From the NCBI GenBank assembly GCA_021790555.1, contig JAJYGY010000047.1:1-5528 (forward strand): a DNA stretch of 5,528 bases. The letters run 5' to 3'. Under the pieces are notes generated by a model. The model had not been told where the DNA came from. It made no database searches and saw nothing but the letters and a program-made list of their open reading frames with translations. Below are positions 1 through 5,528 of the stretch, one piece after another; within the stretch, counting starts at the first letter, position 1, and each line of letters starts with the position of its first letter. Made by a program: the position numbers and the translations under genes. The DNA is from a bacterium (lineage in GTDB: Bacteria; Oederibacteriota; JAJYGY01).

Positions 1-265
1 GCCGTGTTTGTCTCGAGCAGCAGCCGGCGCATCTGCTCCGCCCAGGCCTGGCTGGGCCGGTGGGCCACCGAGGCCAGGTTGCGGACGAGATGCGCCCCGC
101 AGAGGCCATGGGCCGCGCCCTCGTAGCCGAAGTAGAGCGCGAGGCGGTCGTGCACCATCGTGCCGGTGAAGAACGGCAGCACGCCCGCCGCATCCGGGGC
201 GGCCTTGCCCCGGGTCCGGTCCGCGTAGAGGTAGGTGAGCTTCTCGTTCGAGACGACGTGCAGCC
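1..265 (-). mobile_element. IS66-family transposase fragment (DDE region), in frame with the upstream coding sequence
   Basis: From about residue 652 of the reading frame beginning at 2216, the protein reads WLHVVSNEKLTY, then RGKAAPDAAGVLPFF, GTMVHDRLALYFGY, HGLCGAHLVRNLASV and QAWAEQMRRLLLETNT. This is the IS66 transposase pattern (W-L-H-V-A-S-x-x-L-T, R-G-x-x-A-x-D-x-x-G-I-L-P, F-x-G-x-x-V-H-D, H-x-L-C-N-A-H-x-L-R-E-L). The aspartate in HDRL corresponds to the second catalytic position. The N-terminal region and first catalytic Asp of a normal IS66 transposase are replaced by the Ig-like protein. The third catalytic residue would lie beyond the window. No terminal inverted repeat is seen at the junction. 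As it stands the fragment would not be an active transposase. Confidence 0.85.
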
Positions 266-2216
266 ACCATTCGCCGTCCTGGGCCAGGTCGGTCTCGAAG
301 GCCGGCTTGTCCAGGAACAGGGCCGTCTGGGGCCGGGGCAGCGTGTCCTCCTTCTGGTCCAGCACGGCGTAGAATCCGGCGATGCCGGAGGCGTCCTCGG
401 GGACCTCCCAGTGCCAGCGGGCCTTGGCCTTGTTGCTCCAGGACCCGTCCATGGGGTGGGTGGAGGACTGCAGCCGGGGCGCCGCGGCCCGGGTGTCGAC
501 GAGCAGGCGGAAATGCGAGGCCTGGCTCCCCAGGTTGCCGGCCCGGTCCTCCACCAACAGGTGGAACCACCACACCCCGTCCTCCAGGTTGTGGAAGGAG
601 GCCGAGCGTTCGCCGCCCGAAGCCACCCCGGGCCTGCCCGGAAGCGGCAGGGTGTCGGGGGCGCGGTCCAGCAGGGTGTGGAAGCGCACGATCCCCTCGG
701 GCGGGGTCCACGAAAGGATGGCCGAGGCCTTGTTGTACCAGCGCTCCTGGTCCGGATGCGAAGGCGAGCTGATCGGCGCCAGGTCGGCCGCCGCGGTGCT
801 GAATTCCAGGTCCGGCGAGAAGGCCGCCTCCGACCCGTCCGGGCAGCGCGAATAGACCTTGAAGTGGTAGCGGGTCATGGCCTTCAGGAACGACAGGGCC
901 ACCACGTGCTCGGTCACCGGCGCCTGCAGGTGGATGCTGCTGGAATAGCGTCCGTCCAGGCCGAAGCGCACCAGGCTGTCGGCGGGGCGGTCGGTGTTCC
1001 AGCGGATGACGGCGGAATGGCTGCTGACCTCCTCCACGCGGGGCTGCCCCAGGCTGGGCGGGATGGTGTCGGCCACGCTGGAGCGGTAGATCCTGCCGCG
1101 GCCCTCGGTGCCCAGGTAGAGCCTGCCCTGGTAGACCTCCATGCCCCGGATCCCCTCGTCCTCCAGGGTGCTGTGCAGTTCCCAGCGCTCGCCGTCGCGG
1201 CTGCGGTAGAGCCTGCCGCTGCCCCCGGTGCCCAGGTAGAGGGCCCTGTGGAAAACGGCCAGCGAGAAGAAGTTGGGGTCCTTCGATTCGAAGACCTTCT
1301 CCCAGCGCACGCCGTCGGCCGTGCGGAAAAGCATGCCCCCGGCCGCCTTGCTGGTGGCCGCGTAGAGCCTGTCCTGGAAGACCGCGAAGGCCCGCACGAA
1401 GGTCTGCCCGGAATGGTAGGCCAGGTGCCAGTGGATGCCGTCGGAGGAGGCGTAGATGTGGCCGGAGGGGTAGGTCCCGATGAAGAACTCGCCGTGGAAT
1501 TCGGCCAGGGCCGTCAGCGCCGATTCCGAGGAGCGGTGCGCCAGGCTCCACTGGTTGCCCGAAAAGCAGAACAGCTTGCCCTCCAGGCTGGTGCCGGCGT
1601 AGAGGCGGTTCTTGAAGGCCGCCAGGCAGTGCACCCGGGCCTCGCCCGTGGAATAGGCCATCTCCCAGTTCAGGCCGTCGGCGCTCTGGTAGATGTTGCC
1701 CAGGCTGGTGCCGGCGTAGAGGCGGGGGGTGCCTGCCCCGGCGAAATTGGCCAGGCAGTAGACCTGCGGGCTGTAGTCCACCAGCTGGCCGTCCCCTTCC
1801 CCGGCCTCCTCGGAAAGCTCCACCGCCGAACCCACCGAGCTCTTGAGCTGCTCGGAAAAGCGGGTCACCTCGCTGGAATCCCAGCCCCCCAGGTCGCCGG
1901 TGGAAGACGACGGGGCCCCGTCGCGGCTCCCGCCCGCCACCAGGCGGCCGAAAAAGCCGGCCAGGCTGTGCAGGCAGGGCTGCCCCGGGTCCTCCAGGAC
2001 CAGCTCGAATTCGGGCCGGCCGGCGCGCTTGAGGTAGTTGCGGGCCGCTTCGGACACGTTGCGCAGGGCTTCGGCCCGGCTGGCCCCCTGGGCCAGGCAG
2101 CCCGGCAGCTCCAGGCAGGTGGCCAGGTAGGAGCCGTCCTCGCGCCTCTCCAGCGCCACCTCGAAGGGAAGGCCGATGGCCCGCGTCGTCTTTTTGGAGG
2201 TGAGAAAGGAAAGCAT
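1..2216 (-). CDS. HicB-like domain + Asp-box beta-propeller + FN3 + Ig-like repeats, fused in frame to an IS66 transposase fragment (partial, open at left edge)
   Basis: Reading from the ATG at 2216 gives 738 codons without a stop, continuing past the window edge. Residues about 15-64 resemble the HicB/UPF0150 fold (REDGSYLATCLELPGCLAQG, then an A-E-A-L-R-N helix and YLKRAG). A low-complexity linker (about 80-148) follows. Residues about 150-380 contain six LYxGT units about 40 residues apart, most with an Asp-box (S-x-D-G-x-x-W, e.g. SADGLNW, SSDGIHW, SRDGERW), indicating a beta-propeller. An FN3-like domain spans about 384-476. Two Ig-like repeats (about 480-575 and 579-655) carry SSxHP, W-N-K-A and DGxWWxH. 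From about residue 652 the frame becomes IS66 transposase. No signal peptide is visible, although the later domains are usually extracellular. The Shine-Dalgarno is weak (GGG abutting the ATG). An in-frame TTG at 2246 is a weaker alternative start. Function is unknown. Confidence 0.88.
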   Translation of the reverse strand, partial: MLSFLTSKKTTRAIGLPFEVALERREDGSYLATCLELPGCLAQGASRAEALRNVSEAARNYLKRAGRPEFELVLEDPGQPCLHSLAGFFGRLVAGGSRDGAPSSSTGDLGGWDSSEVTRFSEQLKSSVGSAVELSEEAGEGDGQLVDYSPQVYCLANFAGAGTPRLYAGTSLGNIYQSADGLNWEMAYSTGEARVHCLAAFKNRLYAGTSLEGKLFCFSGNQWSLAHRSSESALTALAEFHGEFFIGTYPSGHIYASSDGIHWHLAYHSGQTFVRAFAVFQDRLYAATSKAAGGMLFRTADGVRWEKVFESKDPNFFSLAVFHRALYLGTGGSGRLYRSRDGERWELHSTLEDEGIRGMEVYQGRLYLGTEGRGRIYRSSVADTIPPSLGQPRVEEVSSHSAVIRWNTDRPADSLVRFGLDGRYSSSIHLQAPVTEHVVALSFLKAMTRYHFKVYSRCPDGSEAAFSPDLEFSTAAADLAPISSPSHPDQERWYNKASAILSWTPPEGIVRFHTLLDRAPDTLPLPGRPGVASGGERSASFHNLEDGVWWFHLLVEDRAGNLGSQASHFRLLVDTRAAAPRLQSSTHPMDGSWSNKAKARWHWEVPEDASGIAGFYAVLDQKEDTLPRPQTALFLDKPAFETDLAQDGEWWLHVVSNEKLTYLYADRTRGKAAPDAAGVLPFFTGTMVHDRLALYFGYEGAAHGLCGAHLVRNLASVAHRPSQAWAEQMRRLLLETNT
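1029..1769 (-). repeat. Tandem beta-propeller blade repeats (six LYxGT units, about 117-126 bp each)
   Basis: The repeats lie at protein level within the gene starting at 2216. LYAGT/LYLGT-type motifs begin near residues 166, 205, 244 (FFIGT), 284 (LYAAT), 326 and 366. The consensus is L-Y-x-G-T, G-x-I-Y-x-S-x-D-G-x-x-W, then a variable strand and V-x-x-L-A-x-F. The second unit has a degenerate Asp-box (FSGNQW) and the last lacks one, as expected if the N-terminal strand closes the ring. Six blades are inferred from the unit count. Confidence 0.75.
1583..1725 (-). repeat. Pair of identical 26-bp direct repeats inside adjacent propeller units
   Basis: Bases 1583-1608 and 1700-1725 are identical over 26 bp and encode RLYAGTSL plus flanking bases. 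Their spacing is exactly 117 bp, or 39 codons, one propeller unit. This near-perfect DNA identity, greater than between other units, suggests a recent duplication or gene conversion of the first two blades, or local selection on this motif. Confidence 0.8.
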
Positions 2217-2252
2217 CCCGAAACCGCGTGGAAGGAAAAAGGACAAAAGCGG

Positions 2253-2272
2253 GCCCCGCCCCCCGGCGGGGC
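2253..2272 (-). promoter_or_regulatory. GC-only hairpin in the 5' leader, possible attenuator or back-up terminator
   Basis: A perfect 8-bp stem made only of G and C (GCCCCGCC with GGCGGGGC) closes a four-base loop inside the predicted leader. On the minus strand it is followed by CCGC and then two T-runs (TTTT at 2249-2246, TTTTT at 2240-2236). A G7 run lies just 5' of the stem. The shape resembles an intrinsic terminator, but the T-tract is offset by four bases. It could attenuate the downstream gene, block residual read-through, or be a by-product of GC-rich sequence. Confidence 0.35.
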
Positions 2273-2300
2273 ACCCCCCCGGGTGTTTTGGCAATGGATG

Positions 2301-2329
2301 AGTTTATGCAAGGACGGGGTGGGTGTCAA
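2301..2329 (-). promoter_or_regulatory. Sigma70-type promoter for the HicB-like/propeller gene
   Basis: On the minus strand, a perfect -35 box TTGACA (2329-2324) is followed by exactly 17 bases and TAAACT (2306-2301), which matches the -10 consensus at four of six positions. It sits just downstream of the operon terminator and about 85 bases before the ATG at 2216, predicting a leader of roughly 78 bases. Its position between a terminator and a gene start, in otherwise very GC-rich DNA, strengthens the call. The bacterium's own promoter preferences are unknown. Confidence 0.6.
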
Positions 2330-2345
2330 CGGACAGGGGCGGCCC

Positions 2346-2378
2346 AAAAGAAACGCCCCGCGAAGCCTCCGCGGGGCG
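2346..2378 (-). terminator. Intrinsic (Rho-independent) terminator of the two-gene operon
   Basis: On the minus strand, 27 bases after the TGA of the PorV-like gene, a perfect 9-bp stem (CGCCCCGCG with CGCGGGGCG, plus-strand 2354-2362 and 2370-2378) encloses a 7-base loop. It is followed directly by TTTCTTTT (2353-2346). The strong GC stem, short loop and immediate U-tract are classical. It separates the upstream pair from the gene starting at 2216. Confidence 0.9.
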
Positions 2379-2405
2379 CCTGGACGTCCTTGCTTGGGGC
2401 CTTCC

Positions 2406-3785
2406 TCAGGGCATCGGGGGCGGCCCCGCGCTGGGCTGGGCCGGCAGGCCGGCCTTGGGGACGATCTCCACCCAGCTGGCCTTGGGGCCCTCCTTGGCAC
2501 CCGACACCGCCTGCACCGAGAAATAGGTGGGCACGTTGTTGTAAAGGGACCCCACCGTCTGGGCCGTGGCCTGCAGGGGCCTGGCCGTCAGCTTGTACCA
2601 GGGGCCGGCCGGCTTGTAGGCCAGGAAGATGTTGTAGCCCGTGGCCCCGGGGACCGCGTCCCAGCTCACCTGGGCCCGGCGGTCGCCCGCCACCACCAGC
2701 AGCCCCCTGGGCGCCGTCAGGGTCGCGCCCGGCACGGCCGGGGGCGTGGCCGGCTTCCTGGCCTTGGGCTTGGGCCCGCCGAAGGAGCCCGTCAGCTCCA
2801 CTTCGTTGGACATGCCCAGCACCCCGTAGGGGACCCAGGCGTAGTTCAGGGAAATGTCCGCGCCGGCGATGTCCAGGGTGTAGCCCATCCCGGCCGTCAG
2901 GCCGGCCATGGCCCCCAGGTCCTCGGGAAAGCGGTAGCCGACCCGCAGGGCGCCGCTCTGGCTGCCGAAGGCGTGCGAATATTCCGTGCCCAGGGCGAAC
3001 TGGGTGCTGCCGTCGATGGGCGCGATGGGAAGCATGATGTCCACGCCGTTGGTCAGCTTGTCCTGGGGGTCGTCGGCCGGGGTGAAGAGGTGGTCCAGGG
3101 TGTAGCCCGCGCCCAGGCGCAGGGTCACCGGGAGCGAGGCCCCCGGGTCCGGGCTCTGCCCCAGGTTCTGGATGGTGAGGCCCGCCGAAAGCCCCGGGAT
3201 CTCCGCCGGCTTGGTGAACAGCCCGATGTCCCCGGCATAGCCCCAGCCGTCGAAGGTGTCCACCTTCTCGTTGATGAACTTGGCCGTGGCGCCCAGCGAG
3301 AACATCTTGGTGGCCTGCCAGGCGTAGGCCAGGCTGACCACCGTGCCGCCCGAGGTGAAGGTGTAGCCGTTGTCGGCGTAGGCCTGGTCGTAGCTGCCGT
3401 CCTGGTTGGCCCGGGTGCGCAGGATGTCGGGGATGGAGATCAGGGTGTAGTTGAAGCCCACCGTGCCCCAGACGTTGACGCCCAGGTTCTCGGCCGGCAC
3501 GGCCAGGGCAAGGTTGGAATAGTTGATGCCGCCGAATCCCAGAATCTGCATGAAGGCCGCCTCGGTGGCGTTCACCTGCGAAAGGCCGGCCGGGTTGTAG
3601 TACAGGTCCTCCGTGTCGTTGGCGATGCCGGTGAAGGCCTCGCCCATGCCGGTGGCCCTGGCGCCCATGGGCATCTTCAGGTAGGGGGCTGCCGAGGCCC
3701 CGGCCGCGGCCGCGCCGAAGGCCCGGCCAGCCGCCAGGGTCCCGCACAGCGCGAGCAACCGAAATGCCAAACCGTCACGCGTCAT
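2406..3785 (-). CDS. PorV/PorQ-family (UPF0164-like) outer-membrane beta-barrel protein with C-terminal FN3 domain
   Basis: This is a 459-residue protein. The N-terminus has a hydrophobic, alanine-rich signal peptide (about residues 6-33). It is followed by the family hallmark at about 35-70, with GARATGMGEAFTGIANDT and then LYYNPAGLS; the glycine/alanine-rich turn and NPAGL are the key conserved elements. Residues 75-335 are alternating beta strands with GxxY and aromatic-glycine turns, ending in YAWVPYGVLGMSNEVELTGSF. That matches the C-terminal barrel strands of UPF0164/PorV proteins. A KPKARKP linker (about 339-345) joins an FN3 domain at about 350-443, which many family members lack, and a short Pro-rich tail. 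In Bacteroidota, PorV is the outer-membrane shuttle that carries type IX cargo to the sortase. Whether this homologue does that is inference. The start at 3785 is supported by GGAG five bases upstream. It lies 33 bp downstream of the secreted-protein gene, probably in one operon. Confidence 0.93.
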   Translation of the reverse strand: MTRDGLAFRLLALCGTLAAGRAFGAAAAGASAAPYLKMPMGARATGMGEAFTGIANDTEDLYYNPAGLSQVNATEAAFMQILGFGGINYSNLALAVPAENLGVNVWGTVGFNYTLISIPDILRTRANQDGSYDQAYADNGYTFTSGGTVVSLAYAWQATKMFSLGATAKFINEKVDTFDGWGYAGDIGLFTKPAEIPGLSAGLTIQNLGQSPDPGASLPVTLRLGAGYTLDHLFTPADDPQDKLTNGVDIMLPIAPIDGSTQFALGTEYSHAFGSQSGALRVGYRFPEDLGAMAGLTAGMGYTLDIAGADISLNYAWVPYGVLGMSNEVELTGSFGGPKPKARKPATPPAVPGATLTAPRGLLVVAGDRRAQVSWDAVPGATGYNIFLAYKPAGPWYKLTARPLQATAQTVGSLYNNVPTYFSVQAVSGAKEGPKASWVEIVPKAGLPAQPSAGPPPMP

Positions 3786-3790
3786 AGCGA

Positions 3791-3794
3791 CTCC
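3791..3794 (-). promoter_or_regulatory. Shine-Dalgarno of the PorV-like gene
   Basis: GGAG on the minus strand, five bases before the ATG at 3785. It lies in the 33-bp gap after the upstream gene's TAG stop. No promoter is evident in that gap, so co-transcription with the upstream gene is likely. Confidence 0.6.
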
Positions 3795-3818
3795 GAGTTC
3801 CCGGAAGTTTTGGGCCTG

Positions 3819-5528
3819 CTATTGCGAAGGGGGCGCCTGGCCGCGGATCACGGCCACGTTGTAGACCGTGTTGCTGCCCGAGACCACCAGGAAGTACACG
3901 CCCGTCACCACCTTCACCCCGTTGTTGTTGTTCCCGTCCCAGCCCCCGTTGGCGGCGAAATAGCTTTCCGGCTTCTGGAGCACCAGGGCCCCCACCATGT
4001 TGTAGATGCTGATGGTGGCGCCCGGGTCCACGTTGCCCACGTGGAACTTGTTGTAGCGCCAGTCCGACGAATCCGGGTAAAAGGGATTGGGGTACACGTA
4101 GGCCGGCTTGCTGCTGTTGACCGCCACCGTGACCATGGGCGTGGGGGTCGGGGTGGCGGTGCCTCCGGTGCCCGTCACCGGCGTGGGGAAACCGCAGGTG
4201 CTTCCGGTGAAGCTGAGGGGGCCGATGGCGCTGCTGTAGGGGCCCACGGTGCCGAGACTGTCCACGGCCGCGACCTCGTAGTACCAGGACCCGGCCGCGG
4301 CCGGGGAGTCCGCGTAGGAGGCCGTGGTGGTGCTGTTGAGGAAGGTGAAGCTCGTGGGCGAGGTGGACGGGGCCCTCTGGATGTCGTACGAGGCGATGGT
4401 GTTGCATCCGGAGGGCGCGGGCGGGGCCTGCCAGACCAGGTCGATTTCCGTGGAGCAGGCGTTGGCCGTCAGGGCCGTGGGAGCCGAAATGGCGCCGGTG
4501 GCCTTGGGAATGGCCTGCTTGCCCGTGGCCTGCAGGGCGGCCTCCATCGGGCCGCCGGTGGTGGAGGTCCAGGCCGAATCCGCCTGGACGTGGGTCAGGA
4601 CCGCGTTGGAATAGGAGGAAAAGGAAGTGGAATAGGGCAGCACCTGGTAATAGGCCCCGGCATTGGGAACCGTGCTGTCCGTGAAGCTGGTGCCGACCAC
4701 ATAGCCGATGGAAGACCAGGGGCTGCCGTCCGTCAGGGAGCGGTACACGTGGTAACCCGCGATCGGGTCGGAGCCGCTCTGGGTCTGCGAGGGCCAGCTC
4801 AGGGTGACGCTGCCGCACCCCTGCGAGACCGAAATGCTGGGGGCCGGCACCTCGTTGTTGGGCGTGGCGTTGCTGTCCACGAATTCCAGGTTGTCGTAGT
4901 ACACCGTGTAGCAATATCCGGCGTATGAGTCGCTCTGCAGGCTGAGGGATGCCAGGCTTCCAAGGTTCAGCCCCATGTTGGCCGCGTAGCCCAGGGAAAC
5001 CGCCATGTAGGTCCACTGCGAGGCCGAGGTGATCGAGCCCAGCGCGGTGATGGTGACGCCTTCAAAGCTGAGGTTGTGGGTCCCGTCCGAAAGCTCAAGG
5101 TACTGCTTCAGGTTGGCGGCGTTGGAGTCCGTGGAGGCGAAGGCGAGGAACAGCGCCTGGTGGCTGGACCAGTTGGCGGCGCTGGCGTCCTCAAATCCGG
5201 AACTTGGCAGGGTGAGGGTGCCGCTGGCGATGGAATTGCAGATGGAGGAGGGCCACATGACGGCCCCGGCGTCGTCCGGGTCCGGGCTGACGAAAAAGCC
5301 CCCGTTGGCCTGGGCCGTGATGGTGACGTTTTCCGGGTTCTGCCAGGCGTTGAGGTCCCCGGCGTTGGAGCAGGTGGAACCGGCCCCCTCGAAGCCGTTG
5401 ATCTGCAGGCTGTTGTTGCAGGCCCAGGCCACGCCCAGGCCGGCCAGCACCGCCAGAAACACCGCCCCTGCCAGACACCTTTTTAGGATCATCGCCATCC
5501 CTGGTTTGAAAGGGGTGATAGAAACCAT
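3819..5528 (-). CDS. Secreted multidomain protein: signal peptide, jelly-roll-like domain, two FN3 domains, FlgD-like/T9SS-sorting-like C-terminus
   Basis: This is a 569-residue protein, numbered from the ATG at the window edge. A basic MILKR stretch, a hydrophobic core and AWA-Cys at residues 34-37 form a signal peptide, so the product is exported. Residues about 37-217 are beta-rich and end in a YYDNLEF strand, as in carbohydrate-binding-type jelly rolls (tentative). Two FN3 domains follow, at about 227-312 and 347-440. A TATPTPTP linker at 457-464 leads to a C-terminal domain (about 475-564) with the YPNPF motif, an ISIYNMVGALV strand and WDGNNNNG...GVYFLVV. That pattern is characteristic of FlgD-Ig and type-A (type IX) sorting domains. 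The predicted mature part has eight cysteines, so disulfides are plausible. The true start may be the ATG at 5492, which has AGGG six bases upstream and gives a conventional short n-region; 5498 is another option. No catalytic motif was recognised, so a surface or adhesive role is inference. Confidence 0.93.
   Translation of the reverse strand: MVSITPFKPGMAMILKRCLAGAVFLAVLAGLGVAWACNNSLQINGFEGAGSTCSNAGDLNAWQNPENVTITAQANGGFFVSPDPDDAGAVMWPSSICNSIASGTLTLPSSGFEDASAANWSSHQALFLAFASTDSNAANLKQYLELSDGTHNLSFEGVTITALGSITSASQWTYMAVSLGYAANMGLNLGSLASLSLQSDSYAGYCYTVYYDNLEFVDSNATPNNEVPAPSISVSQGCGSVTLSWPSQTQSGSDPIAGYHVYRSLTDGSPWSSIGYVVGTSFTDSTVPNAGAYYQVLPYSTSFSSYSNAVLTHVQADSAWTSTTGGPMEAALQATGKQAIPKATGAISAPTALTANACSTEIDLVWQAPPAPSGCNTIASYDIQRAPSTSPTSFTFLNSTTTASYADSPAAAGSWYYEVAAVDSLGTVGPYSSAIGPLSFTGSTCGFPTPVTGTGGTATPTPTPMVTVAVNSSKPAYVYPNPFYPDSSDWRYNKFHVGNVDPGATISIYNMVGALVLQKPESYFAANGGWDGNNNNGVKVVTGVYFLVVSGSNTVYNVAVIRGQAPPSQ
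5499..5502 (-). promoter_or_regulatory. Possible Shine-Dalgarno (AGGG) favouring the start at 5492
   Basis: AGGG on the minus strand lies six bases before the ATG at 5492-5490. It directly abuts the ATG at 5498, so it cannot serve that codon. The ribosome site for the ATG at 5528 would lie outside the window. This supports the shorter start, which also gives a standard signal-peptide n-region. Confidence 0.4.

Noticed and set aside
1..265. A straightforward IS66 insertion ending inside the gene
   Set aside because: The junction lies in the middle of the transposase and in frame, with no inverted repeat or accessory IS66 genes at the boundary, so simple insertion does not explain it.
2020..2216. 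A HicAB toxin-antitoxin module
   Set aside because: Only a HicB-like domain is visible, as the N-terminus of a much larger protein. There is no small HicA-like gene beside it, and the upstream space holds only a terminator and a promoter.
2228..3037. Short plus-strand frames (2228-3037, 382-855, 1843-2037, 2323-2526, 2641-2829, 4324-4614, 5076-5486)
   Set aside because: They lie antisense to well-supported genes or to the terminator region and have biased composition with no recognisable motif.
2326..3747. A long minus-strand frame overlapping the PorV-like gene, and similar ones at 3775-5016, 1865-2500 and 5191-5478
   Set aside because: These are out-of-frame readings of the real genes, rich in Arg, Gly, Pro and His, with no domains.
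3786..3818. A separate promoter for the PorV-like gene in the 33-bp gap
   Set aside because: There is no -35/-10 pair in the gap, only a Shine-Dalgarno. Co-transcription is the simpler reading.
60..4928. A 1,622-codon open frame on the plus strand
   Set aside because: It is the exact codon mirror of the three minus-strand genes, crosses their intergenic regions, has Gly/Arg/Val/His-rich low-information composition and no recognisable domain. The minus-strand frames have signal peptides and clear family motifs.
5415..5425. A lipoprotein signal at Cys37 of the secreted protein
   Set aside because: The residues before the cysteine are Ala-Trp-Ala, which lacks the usual Leu at -3 and small residue at -2 of a lipobox. 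AWA fits ordinary signal peptidase I cleavage better.

Overview
This is a GC-rich window in which all real genes lie on the minus strand. It reads, in the direction of transcription, from base 5528 down to base 1. The domain types (a PorV/UPF0164-type outer-membrane barrel, fibronectin type III modules, a Thr-Pro linker before a FlgD-like Ig / T9SS-sorting-like C-terminus, and Asp-box propeller repeats followed by Ig-like repeats) point to a Gram-negative, didermic bacterium. They are typical of FCB-group or Elusimicrobia-like candidate phyla often known only from metagenomes. The phylum is an inference and cannot be fixed from this window.

Layout. (1) 5528-3819: a secreted multidomain protein with a signal peptide, a jelly-roll-like N-terminal domain, two FN3 domains, a TP-rich linker and a FlgD-Ig/type-A-sorting-like C-terminus. 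(2) 3785-2406: a PorV/PorQ-family outer-membrane barrel with an extra C-terminal FN3 domain. It starts 33 bp after gene 1 with a good Shine-Dalgarno, so the two probably form an operon, closed by a strong intrinsic terminator at about 2346-2378. (3) A 189-bp intergenic region (2217-2405) holding that terminator, a recognisable sigma70-type promoter (TTGACA-17-TAAACT, 2329-2301) and a GC-only leader hairpin. (4) 2216 to the left edge: a large gene, open at the window edge, for a protein with a HicB-like N-terminal domain, an approximately six-unit Asp-box beta-propeller, an FN3 domain and two Ig-like repeats. From about base 265 leftwards the same reading frame becomes an IS66-family transposase fragment.

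Interpretation. Genes 1 and 2 look like a possible exported-protein and outer-membrane-barrel pair, reminiscent of the relationship between type IX secretion cargo and PorV in Bacteroidota; this is inference. Gene 3 is a separate transcription unit. It is the oddest part of the window: a normally cytoplasmic HicB-like fold joined to domains usually found outside the cell, with no visible signal peptide, and an in-frame mid-transposase IS66 junction that may be a recombination product or an assembly chimera.

The plus strand carries no convincing gene. Its very long open frame is the codon mirror of the minus-strand genes.
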